From: Coemansia sp. RSA 922
Lineage: Eukaryota > Kickxellomycota > Kickxellomycetes > Kickxellales > Kickxellaceae
NCBI GenBank assembly: GCA_027577415.1
Contig: JANBQS010000128.1
Location: 1-32,146 of the forward strand
Length of the DNA: 32,146 bases
Direction of reading: 5' to 3'
A program made the translations under genes and the position numbers. Every line of letters starts with the position of its first letter. Positions within the stretch are counted from its first letter, which is position 1. The notes beneath the pieces were generated by a model. That model ran no database searches and had not been told where the DNA came from. It was given only the letters and a program-made list of their open reading frames with translations. Shown here piece by piece: positions 1-9,635 of the stretch.

Positions 1-1085
1 CCTGAATCGCAAATTACTGAAATCACAGCCACGTTTAGAAAGAAAGTTGGTAATTTCAGGTATCAAGATGTCCCCCACAGTTGAACACCTCTTTTTTAAA
101 AGAAAAAATAGTCTTAGTGCCAACTGGTTTTCTTTTCTACTTCCCCTTTGCTGGACAGTGGAAAAACAGCAATTGGGAGCTTCTCCTACATCATGTCAGC
201 AGAGAAGCAGCAAGAAAAGCAATTCGGAAGTGACTTGACAAACATTGTAGTTAGAAAGCAGGCTTTGCCCAGGCTGACAAAAGGATTCTTTGTAGCCAAT
301 TTTTTTTCTTGGGGGTCAGCATTGGCCAAGGTACCATGCACCTCTTCTCTTGATAGAGCCAGTTTTGTTGAATGAACTGGCAGGTTAAAGTAAAACTTAG
401 TAGAAGGTATGTATAGTAGCTAACAATAGATACTACTAAATAGAAAAGAAGAGCATAGTGAATGATTCAAAAGCTTGTCTCTTGTGTGGGTATGGCATGG
501 AGCTGTCAGAGGGTTGTTAGTTGACCCTTTTGATAGAGTCCTTCTTTGCTGCCATTATGAGAGAGGGCTGCCCTGCTTGGTAACTGTCTTGCTTTAAAGA
601 ATCGAAACACTCTACCACATGCCTAAAACCCCATCCTTGTTGTTTATGTGCCTGCAACTGCCTGTGCAGAAAACATGTCCTCTTCCACAGCCTGTAGGCA
701 CTGTCCTATAGACCCCAAGACTCAGAGTCGCTCAAGTAGGTCTTTTTGACAGAGCATATAACAATTTACAGCGCCCATATGAGTGTTGAACATCGGTTTC
801 CCGCAAAGGTGCAGCTTCTTGTCACCAAGAAATGTTCTTGTGGCAACTCCAGCAATGACAGAGTTGGAATGCCGCCAATGTGGTACAAAACAGATACTGG
901 TCTCTTGGTCTCTGCACTAATTCAATCATCACAGACTGATTAGGTCACAATTACGTATGCAAACAATAGGCTTACTATTGACAATGGAACTTTTTGGAAC
1001 TATACAACTGAGGATCGCCACCTCCCCCCCTCATCCGACTATGTAAAGAGCTAAAATGGCTGAGGGTTGGGGCGAATCTGCAGTG
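1..1085. other. AT-rich stretch with no supportable gene
   Basis: This stretch upstream of the cyclophilin holds only short open frames, none longer than about 75 codons. One of them (ATG at 779, ending at 943, 54 codons) is moderately Cys-rich but has no family I recognise and no promoter of the kind seen in the islands further on. I see no tRNA, repeat copy or transposon protein here. It could be ordinary intergenic DNA or the decayed edge of another AT-rich island. Confidence 0.5.
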
Positions 1086-1091
1086 GCGCGT

Positions 1092-1097
1092 TATAAA
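1092..1097 (+). promoter_or_regulatory. TATA box of the cyclophilin gene
   Basis: A TATAAA hexamer lies 90 bp upstream of the ATG at 1182. It is followed by a pyrimidine-rich tract (about 1120-1145) that would lie in the 5' untranslated region, as is common for highly expressed fungal genes. Confidence 0.55.
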
Positions 1098-1181
1098 GCC
1101 AGACTGTCAGCCTTCATTTTCTTTTCTTCTTCTTTTTTCTTCGTCTAAACACGCTTTTTATATAGTTTACTAGCCACTAAA

Positions 1182-1718
1182 ATGTCTGCCGAAAATACCA
1201 AGGTCTTCTTTGACATCGAGCACACCCTCGGGTCTCAAGTCAACAAACTAGGCCGTATCGAGATGGAGCTCTACTCGAAGGACGTGCCCAAGACTGCCGA
1301 GAACTTCCGCGCGCTTTGCACTGGCGAGAAGGGCTTTGGATACAAGGACAGCATCTTCCACCGTGTCATTACCAACTTTATGCTGCAGGGTGGCGACTTC
1401 ACCAGGGGCAACGGCACCGGTGGCAAGTCGATCTACGGCGAGAAGTTTGCTGATGAGAACTTCCTCTACAAGCACACAGGACCAGGATTGTTGTCGATGG
1501 CTAACGCTGGACCCAACACCAACGGCTCGCAGTTCTTCATTACTACGGTGAAGACTGCTTGGCTCGATGGCAAGCACGTCGTCTTTGGCAAGGTCGCCAA
1601 TGCCAAGAGCTTGGATGTTGTCAAGAAGATCGAGAGCCTCGGCTCTGAAAGCGGCAAGACCACGGGCACTGTCAAGATCGTTAACTGTGGAGTGCTCAAG
1701 CCTGAGGCTACTTCCTAA
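1182..1718 (+). CDS. Cyclophilin-type peptidyl-prolyl cis-trans isomerase, cytosolic
   Basis: A 178-residue single-domain cyclophilin that catalyses cis-trans isomerisation of X-Pro bonds and would be the cyclosporin A target. The catalytic and ligand pocket is complete: FHR with Arg61, Phe66 and Gln69 in FMLQGG, Ala107-Asn108, Gln117-Phe118 in the NGSQFFIT block, Trp127, and His132 in LDGKHVVFG. Length is close to cyclophilin A plus a short extra loop near residues 14-22. The YKDSIFHR and [17 protein letters not shown] stretches resemble the cyclophilin A/B group. There is no signal peptide and no C-terminal retention signal, so I place it in the cytosol or nucleus. The ATG at 1182 sits 90 bp below a TATA box. 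Fungi have several cyclophilins and I cannot assign the exact paralogue. Confidence 0.95.
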   Translation: MSAENTKVFFDIEHTLGSQVNKLGRIEMELYSKDVPKTAENFRALCTGEKGFGYKDSIFHRVITNFMLQGGDFTRGNGTGGKSIYGEKFADENFLYKHTGPGLLSMANAGPNTNGSQFFITTVKTAWLDGKHVVFGKVANAKSLDVVKKIESLGSESGKTTGTVKIVNCGVLKPEATS

Positions 1719-1952
1719 TCTAGCTTGTCCAACTATTGACTATTCAAATACTTGTCCATGAAATATATCAGCTCCATGAGGCTTATTCAACTGGATCTTT
1801 TTTTATTGGGCAAAAACCCATGTATTTACATATTTGAGCCCCCGCTTGATCTTTTTTGTTTTTACTCCTTGCAATTTTAAAAACGATTCGCACATCATCA
1901 AACATTAGCAATATCTAATCTACACTCTTTTTGCACACAACAAACGAAGCAC

Positions 1953-4900
1953 ATGAGCACTGCTCGCAGACAATCGTCGGCTGAGCCGTCACGCAGTCGG
2001 GCGCCGTCGTTGGTAGGACCTGGGTTGGGCCAGGCAGTGGAGGTGCAAGGTGGACGCGGAATAGTTAGGTTCTGTGGACCGACTGAATTTGCAACTGGTC
2101 GGTGGTTCGGAGTAGAACTGGAGGGACCCTACGGAAAGAACGACGGGTCTGTGAAGGGCAAGCGGTACTTCGAGTGTCAGCCAGACTATGGCGTGTTTGT
2201 ACGCTCGTCGCAAGTAAAATTGCTGACATCCTCAGCCGGATCTGACAACGCTGCTTCTAGTTCGGCCGCGGACGAAAGTGGAGCTGGCCGCTCTCGCGCT
2301 ACTATCCATGGAGCGGAAATACAGACTGGCGAGCAGCGACTGAGGGCACCGATGACTGGGATCCTGCCGCCAACACCAGGCGGCGCTGAGGTTTTAAAGG
2401 CGGCGCGTAGAGCCACTATGCTGCCTGGGCGAAGCACAGCGTATGGCGGGTCCCCGGCTCCTGCTTCCTTCATTGCGCCTCCAGCGGGGCTGTCTAGACT
2501 CAGCGGCTCGCTAGCTCAGCGTGCTGCGCCTACTTCATCCGCCATTGGCGGTGGGGCTGCAGCCTTGCAGAGTGCTCGGCGCATCTCTGATGTGCAGAAC
2601 CTTGGGCCACGGCGAGCGACTCTGTCGGGCGTCAAGTCGCCTGCTTTCTCTGCCGTGCGCAGCAGTTCCCGCCAGACCGTTACAAGCGAAAGCGGGTCTG
2701 GAGCCAGCCGTCCCAGCTCGCGTGAGCACTTTGCTCGTCTGCGCGAAGAGTCGCCTACTCCCTCTGCGGGGCCTGGCTTTCACGAGCGAAGTGAGACGCC
2801 GCGGACGCCCACCAAGAACCGCCCCACCAGCCGCATCTCTGGGAACGACGACGCTGAGCCTAACGATATGCTGCAGCCAGTTGCCGAGGAGCTGCCTCGT
2901 ACGCCGTACCGCCCCGCACTGAGCATGAACGAGTCGTCAACGTTTGACAGTACGGGACCAGCGACTACCATGAGCTCGCAGACGGTGTCGATGAAGCAAT
3001 TCGAGGAACTGCGGCTCAAGTACAAGTTCCTCGAGCAAAAGCGGTCGGAGGACCGGCAGCGGATCCAAGAGGCGGAGAGGATCAGGTCGGAGGCCGAGCA
3101 AGCCCTGCGAGTGCGCGATAAGCTGGCAGCCAAAGTCGGCGCACAGCAAGAGGAGGTGAAGACGCTGAAGCAGCGGCTCAGGGAAGTCACCGCGGAGCAC
3201 GAGGAACTGGAGGCAAAGCACGCTGAGGCAACCGAGTGCTTGGATATGCTGGCGGTAGACAAGGAGATGGCCGAAGAGAGGCTGGATAGTGTAATGCAGG
3301 TATCCAACACTTTGCGCGAAGAACTCGATGAGGCCAAGACGCAACTGGAGGTTTACAAGTTGGAGGGCGACCACAGCGCGCTCCTATCCAGCGACCCCAA
3401 TTCGGCGTCAGCGCTTGACTATTTAAATTTGCAGAGGCAGAATGAACGAATCAAGGATGCCCTGAGGATCTTGCGCGACACAACGGCGGCTAGCGAGATT
3501 GAGCTCAACAGCAAGATCAAACAGCTCGAGCAAGAAGCCATGGTGGTTCAGGAGCTGTTAAACGGGCACGACGATCTGAAGGAGAAGCTGCTGGTTGCCG
3601 AGACGCACATCGAGGACCTGAAGGAGCGGCTTGACGATGCGCTAGGTGCCGAAGAGATTATCGAGACGCTGACGGTGCGCAACCTGGATCTCAACCACAA
3701 GGTCGAGGAGCTGCAAAGCACTGTGGAGAACCTCGAGGCCCTGTGCGAAGTCAACAACGAGATGGAGGACGCCCGCGCTGATGACGAGAAGGTCCTGCGT
3801 GCCGAGATTGAGCGCCTGACTGTAGTTATTGGCGACCGTACGCGCCGCATCGACAAGCTTGAGGAAGCCGTCGCTGACTATCAGTTCAACATTGGCCAGT
3901 ACCGCGACCTGGTGGCCAGCCAGCAAGCCGATCTGCAGAGTCTGCGCGAGAGCGAGCACACTCAGGCGTCGAGGGCCGCCTCCGAATCATCCAAGGCTCA
4001 GGAGATGTTGAGCCGGAACCTGCGCTTGGAGTCGTCGATGACAAAGACCAAGGCCAAGGCCATCGATCTGGAGGTGCGTCGCCTAGACGCCGACCAGGCT
4101 GCCGAGCTGCTGACTATGTATGAGCCGTTCTTGCCTGACCACTTTTTCAAGAGCGAAAGCGAGGCACTGCGCTCGCTGCTGTCATTCAAGCGCCTGGCGG
4201 CTAAGAGCGAGATCTTGTGCAAGCAGCTGGAGCAGGACGAGAAGGCCGATACTAGCATCTCGGACGACTTTGTTGCTACAGCCGAGATCCGCTCTCTGCT
4301 GACTCAGTTCGCTGGCCTGTCTAGCCTGTTTGTGCACTTTTTGTCGTCGTGTACGGACATGGAGTTTATGCGGCTCGCTTCGCTTTTGCACGACACTCAG
4401 GGTGCCGAGCGGCGCCTTAACGGCTTAATCGACATTTTGCGCAAGGAGGAGTTCCGCGCCACTGAGGCCCTGCCCGAGATCCGTCGTCTGGCGGCTCAGC
4501 TCAACGGCCTAGTAGATGCACACATTCCTGCTGATGCGCGGGCCACGGCTGCTCAGCGGCTGGATGTTAAGGTGTCGCGTTTGGCCTTTGGCTCGGATAT
4601 CCAGCTGTCGAACTTGTTCTACATCGAGCAGCTGCTAGTCTCGGGGCCGACCACCGATCGTGGCGATAGCGAGAGCGACAAGGCAAGCGTGTTTTTGAGC
4701 GCTGATCGCCAGCGTATTGCTAGCGAGGTGGTGCCGTCTGTTGCTAGCGTTATACAGAACTGCAAGGCGTCGAAGGCTGTGGCGATCAAGCTGCTGCGCC
4801 GCTCAAAGGAGCTCAAGGGCGCTGGAATGGCGGCCAGCTCCAATGCATTGGAGGCTGTGGGTCGGGTGGAACAGCAGTGCAACCAGCTTGTGGAGTACAG

Positions 4901-6032
4901 CGTCCGTGTGCGCACTGTGATCCAGGACTACTTTTCCGTTTCAGCGAGCGGCGATGACTCGGAGGCAGGCCAGGGTGCAGCACTGGCACAGATCAGCTTT
5001 GACCGACTACAGCAGGATATCAACAACGTGGCGCAAGATGTGTTTGGCGCCAACGACGCCATGCCACTAGGCCTGGCGCTCAATGCGTCGCAGCAACTGA
5101 CCAAGGAGCTGACGGCAGCGCTAGCGCTCATTAGCGACAGCGATACTGTGTCCAAGATGGAGGTGTGTGAGGCGCCGTGGATCAAGCGCGCGGCGCAGTT
5201 CAAGGCCAGCCTGGTGCAGAACGCTGACGTCGAGCGGCGCACCGAGGCCCTCAACGAAGAGATCGTCAGCCTTGCGCGCAAGCTGCGTCTGCGCGACCAG
5301 GCCATCCAGGAGTTTAGCGTCAAGACCGAGATGCTCGAGAAGCGCACTGAGACTATGCGTCGCCAGGGCGAGCAGGTGGCCGAACTGCAGCGGCTGCTGG
5401 AGGCTGCCAAGTCCAAGGAGCTGACGTACGAGGAGGCTGTCGAGGGCTTGCAGGGCGAGATGGATACGCTTGAGCGCGAGTGCCGCAAGCTCAAGCAGGC
5501 CAACGAAGCTGCGAAAACTGCTGCCCTCGCCGGCGACTTTTCTGCTCTCATCGGCCCAGGCGGCGGCAGTGCGCCGTTGCCTAGCGACCTGTTGGGATTG
5601 CGTAGCAAGATCGGCGCGCTGCAAGAGTCTGTGTCGTACTTGCGCAAGGAGAACGCTCACTTGCGCGCAAAATACATGTTCAAGGAGGAGTCGCGGCTGA
5701 TGGCTGCGCACCCGCTCACGCGCTCGTTGGGCACTGCCGGGTCGTCGGCTCTGAGCGAGGCTGCCAGAGAGGCGAAGACTGTTGCTCGTGAGGCTTGTCG
5801 TTTGGCGGCTATGCCTAAATTGGTCAGGCTTGGTGCTGGTGACTCGAGCCAGCCGCCGCACGCTTGGCAGCCTATGCGCTCGCGGCCTCAGTTCGACTTG
5901 TATCGCCAGCAAGCCCTGGCTCAGACGCTGAAGCAGCGCGCTGAGAGCGTGCAAGAGCGGCTACGTGGCCTTGCCAGGTACCCGGCCCTGTCATCTGGCG
6001 CGTACCATCAGATCGCACCCACTGTGGTCTGA
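1953..6032 (+). CDS. NIP100: Dynactin large subunit p150Glued homologue
   Basis: A 1359-residue protein with the p150Glued architecture. An N-terminal CAP-Gly domain (about 25-91, with GKNDG at 61-65) binds microtubule and EB1-type C-termini. A Ser/Arg/Pro-rich basic linker follows (about 95-335), then a long coiled coil (about 340-705). The dynactin-type helical domain begins near 706 with an MYEPFLPDHFF stretch, and a second coiled coil spans about 1093-1188. In the dynactin complex this subunit links dynein to microtubules and cargo. The length fits animal and filamentous-fungal p150 (about 1250-1350) rather than the shorter yeast Nip100. It is one uninterrupted frame. The ATG at 1953 is chosen because the CAP-Gly domain begins 24 residues later and the region upstream is T-rich untranslated sequence. 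It is convergent with the next gene across 71 bp. Confidence 0.95.
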   Translation: MSTARRQSSAEPSRSRAPSLVGPGLGQAVEVQGGRGIVRFCGPTEFATGRWFGVELEGPYGKNDGSVKGKRYFECQPDYGVFVRSSQVKLLTSSAGSDNAASSSAADESGAGRSRATIHGAEIQTGEQRLRAPMTGILPPTPGGAEVLKAARRATMLPGRSTAYGGSPAPASFIAPPAGLSRLSGSLAQRAAPTSSAIGGGAAALQSARRISDVQNLGPRRATLSGVKSPAFSAVRSSSRQTVTSESGSGASRPSSREHFARLREESPTPSAGPGFHERSETPRTPTKNRPTSRISGNDDAEPNDMLQPVAEELPRTPYRPALSMNESSTFDSTGPATTMSSQTVSMKQFEELRLKYKFLEQKRSEDRQRIQEAERIRSEAEQALRVRDKLAAKVGAQQEEVKTLKQRLREVTAEHEELEAKHAEATECLDMLAVDKEMAEERLDSVMQVSNTLREELDEAKTQLEVYKLEGDHSALLSSDPNSASALDYLNLQRQNERIKDALRILRDTTAASEIELNSKIKQLEQEAMVVQELLNGHDDLKEKLLVAETHIEDLKERLDDALGAEEIIETLTVRNLDLNHKVEELQSTVENLEALCEVNNEMEDARADDEKVLRAEIERLTVVIGDRTRRIDKLEEAVADYQFNIGQYRDLVASQQADLQSLRESEHTQASRAASESSKAQEMLSRNLRLESSMTKTKAKAIDLEVRRLDADQAAELLTMYEPFLPDHFFKSESEALRSLLSFKRLAAKSEILCKQLEQDEKADTSISDDFVATAEIRSLLTQFAGLSSLFVHFLSSCTDMEFMRLASLLHDTQGAERRLNGLIDILRKEEFRATEALPEIRRLAAQLNGLVDAHIPADARATAAQRLDVKVSRLAFGSDIQLSNLFYIEQLLVSGPTTDRGDSESDKASVFLSADRQRIASEVVPSVASVIQNCKASKAVAIKLLRRSKELKGAGMAASSNALEAVGRVEQQCNQLVEYSVRVRTVIQDYFSVSASGDDSEAGQGAALAQISFDRLQQDINNVAQDVFGANDAMPLGLALNASQQLTKELTAALALISDSDTVSKMEVCEAPWIKRAAQFKASLVQNADVERRTEALNEEIVSLARKLRLRDQAIQEFSVKTEMLEKRTETMRRQGEQVAELQRLLEAAKSKELTYEEAVEGLQGEMDTLERECRKLKQANEAAKTAALAGDFSALIGPGGGSAPLPSDLLGLRSKIGALQESVSYLRKENAHLRAKYMFKEESRLMAAHPLTRSLGTAGSSALSEAAREAKTVAREACRLAAMPKLVRLGAGDSSQPPHAWQPMRSRPQFDLYRQQALAQTLKQRAESVQERLRGLARYPALSSGAYHQIAPTVV

Positions 6033-6103
6033 AAATCTCAAATCTTTATACTACTACTTTTTATTAAACCCCTCTTTCATTTAATCTACACAATTTTTCA
6101 CTA

Positions 6104-6727
6104 CTATTGCTGTGTTGTAGCAGCTGTCGGGGTCGGTAAGCTGCTATCGCTGTCTACTTGACTTGTCTCATCGCTGTCTTGTTGACTTGTCTCGTCGCTG
6201 TCTTCTTGAATTGTCTCAGTGTGTCCTACAAAGTCGAGCGAGTAGACGATGATACGGCCGAAAAAGTCTGTGCTTGACAGGAACTGGATCTTGATCCTGG
6301 TTCTAGCGATATCCTGTAAGGGTTTAGGTAAGGCGAGCACTTGTACCTTGTTATCGTCCTTTGGATGTAGCGGGCATATTGGCTTGGATGGCTGTGACAT
6401 GTCAAATAGGTTTGTGGTCTTGCCTGCAAAACCGCCTTGGAACTGGATCTGGATTGCTGTCAGCTTTACGGGAACTTTGAACTCTACTTGTATGTGCTGA
6501 GGCGTACCTTGCTCGGAGTTCCAACATGTCTCTCGGCTCTTGTCAAAGAGATGCTGCTTGCCATATGACACTGTGTTGCGGTTGTAGACTGAACTCACAC
6601 TACATAGTTAAAAAGGTGTATTTGTTTGAGAATATGTGGATAGCATGTCTCTGGGTTTCAGGTGTATGTCTGCGGTAACTCACCCGTATCTCGAGACCAA
6701 GTGAGCAAGCAATTTGTCGTCCGACAT
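6104..6727 (-). CDS. NR2C2AP: NR2C2AP (TRA16)-like discoidin/galactose-binding-fold protein, two exons
   Basis: Join 6727-6684 (44 nt) to 6599-6104 (496 nt), giving 179 residues. Exon 1 starts ATGTCGGACGAC and ends at a GTGAGT donor. The 84-nt intron (6683-6600) ends in TATGTAG. The join restores VSRYG-VSSVYNRNT, matching the family's VSSV.NRNT start, followed by KHLFD-like KQHLFD, TCWNSEQG, IQFQGGF and TDFFGRIIVYSL. These are diagnostic of nuclear receptor 2C2-associated protein, a small beta-sandwich of the F5/8-type C-like class. Its molecular role is poorly known, and animals have it as a nuclear-receptor partner. Taken alone, exon 2 would need a GTG start, so the spliced model is preferred. 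The C-terminus carries an acidic repeat not seen in the animal protein. It diverges from MetAP1 across a 149-bp shared promoter. Confidence 0.88.
6147..6218 (-). repeat. Three tandem 24-bp units encoding an acidic DSDETSQ tail
   Basis: On the minus strand three consecutive 24-nt units read as (Q/V/E)DSDETSQ-like octapeptides near the C-terminus of the NR2C2AP homologue. The units differ at only a few positions, which suggests recent slippage or unequal crossing-over. They preserve the frame. Confidence 0.8.
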
Positions 6728-6876
6728 TGTAAATAATTCTAATAGCACAGCTAGAAAATCTAGAAAAAGAAAGAAAAATTTTGTAAGCCCAAAAAAAAAA
6801 TTCTTTTTCTCTTGCACAAGGTTTTTTTTATTTTATTTCTTTAATTTCTTGTGCATTTTTTTAGATTTACCCTCCA
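6728..6876. promoter_or_regulatory. Divergent promoter between NR2C2AP homologue and MetAP1
   Basis: Only 149 bp separate the two start codons, so both genes must share this region. It is rich in A and T homopolymer runs (nucleosome-excluding type) and has no clear TATA box. This fits constitutive expression of both. Confidence 0.55.
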
Positions 6877-7995
6877 ATGACTACCGTCGAGCAACAACAC
6901 TCTTGCAAATCGTCTGGTTGCGACAAGCCAGCCGCACTTCAATGCCCTACTTGTGTTAAATTGGCAATCAAGGGTTCGTTTTTCTGCTCGCAAGAGTGCT
7001 TCCGCGGTAGCTGGTCCGAGCACAAGTCAGCTCACCTAGTCAACAACCCAACGACCTCTTACAACCCGTTTCCTACGTATAAGTTCACCGGTCCCTTGCG
7101 TCCAGAGTACCCCTTGTCGCCACGCCGCGAGGTACCTGCCGATATCCCACGTCCCGACTACGCTGATGCTCCCGGTGGTGCCTCTAAGCAGGAGCAGACC
7201 TACGGCAACGCGCAGATAGTAGCGATGAGCGCGGACGAAATTGAAAAGATGCGCGTCGTGTGTCGCTTGGGTCGCGAGATTCTCGATATTGCTGCTCGTG
7301 CACTGCGTGTGGGTATCACTACGGACGAGATTGATCGTATTGTGCACGAGGCTACTATCGAGCGTAAGGCGTATCCGTCGCCGCTCAATTACTATCAGTT
7401 CCCTAAGAGCGTATGTACCAGTGTCAATGAGGTTATTTGCCATGGTATTCCTGACCAGCGTAAGCTTCAGGACGGAGATATTGTCAATATCGATATCTCG
7501 TTGTATAGGGACGGATTCCACGCTGACCTTAACAAGACGTATTTTGTTGGTAATGTCGATGCAAAGTCCAAGAAGCTGGTCAAGACTACTCGCGAGTGCT
7601 TGCAAAAGGCCATTGAGATGGTCAAGCCCGGTGTGCTTTACCGCGATTTGGGTTCGGCTATCGAGAAACACGCTAGGGATAATGGATTCTCGGTCGTTCG
7701 TACTTACAGCGGACATGGCGTGGGCAAGATGTTCCATTCGGCGCCCAATGTCCCGCACTACGCCAAGAACAAGGCTATTGGTGTGATGAAGCCTGGCCAT
7801 GTCTTTACTATTGAGCCCATGATCAACGAGGGTAGCTATAATGACCAGACTTGGAGGGACAACTGGACTGCTGTCACTGTGGATGGCAAGCGTAGTGCGC
7901 AGTTTGAGCATGCTATTTTGGTCACTGAGACTGGCTACGAGGTACTGACCTGCCGTCTGCCTAGCTCTCCTAAATCTCAGCTCAAGGACTTGTAA
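6877..7995 (+). CDS. MAP1: Methionine aminopeptidase type 1
   Basis: A 372-residue MetAP1 that removes initiator methionine co-translationally in the cytosol. The N-terminal zinc-finger ribosome-association domain has Cys10, Cys15, Cys23, Cys26, Cys37, Cys41, His49 and His53. The pita-bread catalytic domain (about 118-360) keeps the metal ligands Asp206, Asp217, His280, Glu313 and Glu344 and the substrate His189 in the CHG motif. Length matches yeast and human type 1 enzymes. It is intronless, and the ATG precedes the zinc finger directly. Its 3' end faces the next gene on the opposite strand only 47 bp away. Nothing suggests loss of function. Confidence 0.97.
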   Translation: MTTVEQQHSCKSSGCDKPAALQCPTCVKLAIKGSFFCSQECFRGSWSEHKSAHLVNNPTTSYNPFPTYKFTGPLRPEYPLSPRREVPADIPRPDYADAPGGASKQEQTYGNAQIVAMSADEIEKMRVVCRLGREILDIAARALRVGITTDEIDRIVHEATIERKAYPSPLNYYQFPKSVCTSVNEVICHGIPDQRKLQDGDIVNIDISLYRDGFHADLNKTYFVGNVDAKSKKLVKTTRECLQKAIEMVKPGVLYRDLGSAIEKHARDNGFSVVRTYSGHGVGKMFHSAPNVPHYAKNKAIGVMKPGHVFTIEPMINEGSYNDQTWRDNWTAVTVDGKRSAQFEHAILVTETGYEVLTCRLPSSPKSQLKDL

Positions 7996-8042
7996 TAAAT
8001 GGTACCAAAGTTGTTTATTTAAAAATTCTTTGTTACTGAGCT

Positions 8043-8564
8043 TTACAACTCGGAATAAAACAAGTGTTTAACCCTAGACTGCTTACAAATCATAAGTATC
8101 ACCTCCTGCCAGCTTACGTTTCTGCTTTGCCTCAAACTCCTTGACTTCAACAGACGTCTCCTTAACAAGCGGTCCAGGGGATGAGTTGCAGTTCTGATAG
8201 GAATACCTTGACCAGCACTTGTGCACTTTTCCACTACTGAAAGAAAGTAGAGATATATATTTTCCGCATCATACTCCAGCTTACCTACAATGGAATCAAA
8301 CCTTTTTTTAGTAGAAAATACAACAAGCACAATGTTGTTTTCAGTGTCACTAGTGCTTATTGTGTTACCATCGCTATACATAAAGTATTTGGCCTTTGTA
8401 ACAAAGTAAGACGAGGTAATATTTTTACACCCCGGATATTGTTCAGCAGCAACCGAACCGGCCACCGTGTATTGAAAGCCAGAAATGTTACTCGCCTTAT
8501 TCATATCTGCATGGACATGTTCACCTATCATCCCTATAGCTATGTATTTAAAGGTATCCGACAT
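8043..8564 (-). CDS. Small island protein A (unrecognised family, class-1 promoter)
   Basis: A 173-codon frame that I do not recognise, clearly paralogous to protein B (22794-23213). Both have a YxVT stretch, a hairpin ending in a hydrophobic strand (NIVLVVF / HVLIVF), then a helix with AENIYLYFLS / AENIYFYYLS and a Cys shortly after. Similarity to B fades near residue 130. The last 45 or so residues are Arg/Leu-rich and overlap a different frame that looks like a better coding tail, so the true C-terminus may be shorter or spliced. No signal peptide or membrane segment is evident. The ATG at 8564 lies 129 bp below a TATA box in a promoter shared with B and with the pseudogene at 23789. Codon use is AT-rich, unlike MetAP1 next door. 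The gene is convergent with MetAP1. Confidence 0.7.
   Translation of the reverse strand: MSDTFKYIAIGMIGEHVHADMNKASNISGFQYTVAGSVAAEQYPGCKNITSSYFVTKAKYFMYSDGNTISTSDTENNIVLVVFSTKKRFDSIVGKLEYDAENIYLYFLSVVEKCTSAGQGIPIRTATHPLDRLLRRRLLKSRSLRQSRNVSWQEVILMICKQSRVKHLFYSEL
8083..8160 (-). other. Possible relic or alternative terminal exon overlapping gene A
   Basis: In another frame of the minus strand, codons from 8160 down to the TAA at 8083 read ETSVEVKEFEAKQKRKLAGG followed by DTYDL and a stop. The charged, ordered look and GC-containing codons resemble a housekeeping C-terminus more than noise. Upstream in the same frame are possible acceptors (CTATCAG near 8200, TTTCTTTCAG near 8241). It may be the last exon of a gene displaced when the island arrived, or an alternative 3' exon of gene A. 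I cannot name the family, and chance is possible. Confidence 0.3.
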
Positions 8565-8686
8565 TTATAAATCAAAAGTAGATGCTTATGAAAAAACTAT
8601 TGGCAAGTGTGTAAACAAATGTTGGAAAAATATGGTGTGGAGAAGGAAGGAAGGGGAGGAACAAATTGGTGGCCAATTGGGCTCTC

Positions 8687-8773
8687 TTTTATACCACGGC
8701 TGGGAGGGTGGCCATAGGAGAAAAATCGCTTGCATGAGCCTTTCTTCCCCAACCACTCTACAGTGCTTTCCAC
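8687..8773 (-). promoter_or_regulatory. Class-1 core promoter of gene A
   Basis: On the minus strand a 27-bp box (8773-8747, core GTAGAGTGGTTGGGG) is followed, with its last base 54 bp upstream, by TATAAAA (8693-8687). The same box and the same 54-bp spacing occur upstream of gene B and of the pseudogene at 23789. An AAGCGATTTTTCT stretch between the elements is also shared with B. Confidence 0.8.
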
Positions 8774-8790
8774 ATTGAAAAAATGGAAAA

Positions 8791-9222
8791 GGGCAGGGCA
8801 ATGTATTTTGAGCAGGGAGAGAAGCATACGTCATAGTTCTTGTCTTTATTGGTTCTTTGAAATAAAGAACCAAGTGCTCTTTCACTGCTTTTTTAACTGG
8901 AAAGAAACCAATGAGTAAGGAGGAAAACATACGTCATACCAGCATGGGCTTTATTGTCTCAAAGAAGCAAAAGAGGGCCATGGCGTAAATCAGAATGTTT
9001 TATTTCCGGAATGTCAATGTGTTGTTTGGGCACATCTTCCGAAAGACCATATTAGCCAAGCTCGGTGCTGTTCAGCTTTGCTTATTTGTAGTCGACTTGG
9101 TCGTAATTCTCACAAGGCAAAAAAATCAAGTATCATTTTTTTTACCACTGCGAGATAGAGACACTAGCTCTTTTACTTTGCATAAGAGGTGAAAAAGCTG
9201 CTGCTAGAACCCATTGAGGGAC
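8791..9222 (-). repeat. Upstream module R1, inverted copy of R2 (20678-21167)
   Basis: Read on the minus strand from GTCCCTCAATGGGTT to CTCAAAATACATTGCCCTGC, this roughly 432-bp segment aligns nearly end to end with 20678-21167 on the plus strand. Only scattered substitutions and one insertion of about 58 bp in R2 separate them. It lies just upstream of gene A's core promoter, as R2 lies upstream of gene E. It contains two TACGTCA sites (8827-8833 and 8930-8936). No transposase frame, clear terminal inverted repeat or target duplication is visible, so I call it a duplicated regulatory segment rather than a named element. Confidence 0.85.
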
Positions 9223-9635
9223 GGTATAATGACTGTGATTAGACGTATATTTTGTAGGCGTAAAGGAAGCTAAAGAATAAAGACTATTACGACAAACAAT
9301 CCATGCGCGTTATCAGTCTGAGCCTATTGGCTGTCGGGTGATCCGGTGATCGTGATCATTACCACCTCACGTGACACCGCTAGCGAGCGATGTGCCGGCA
9401 TGACATTCTGTTTTTTGTACCAAGTACAATGCTCTAATTTGCTAGAACAAAAACTTACATGTTAAATAAACTGCAAAAAGGTATAATGTCTAGATAAAAA
9501 ATTAATAACTACCTGGAAATATAATCGTGGGCCTTGAGGTTCACCATGGTTGCAGGCCCTGATAATTCAAAGTGACACCAATGGTAATCATTAGAGGAAA
9601 CGAGGACATTGGGGATTGCGAGTGTGTATGCAATT
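9223..9635. other. Intergenic DNA between R1 and gene C
   Basis: No gene is seen. A short GC-richer patch (about 9330-9405) with a CACGTGAC E-box (9368) and GATC/GTGATC repeats stands out from the AT-rich surroundings. Its significance is unknown. The rest is unremarkable. Confidence 0.5.

Noticed and set aside
746..943. 65-codon open frame near the left edge
   Set aside because: It begins with TTG (first ATG at 779), is short, has no recognised domain and no promoter motif of either island class.
5121..5954. Long antisense open frame (277 codons) inside dynactin, and similar ones in MAP1 (7036-7911), TRS85 (14887-15558), the ABC gene (19521-20345) and POM152 (26801-27544)
   Set aside because: They lie wholly within strong conserved genes, have no family likeness and arise from GC-biased codon use on the other strand.
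8586..8930. 114-codon frame on the minus strand upstream of gene A
   Set aside because: It spans the class-1 promoter and R1, which are conserved as DNA. The frame is not kept open in the other copies.
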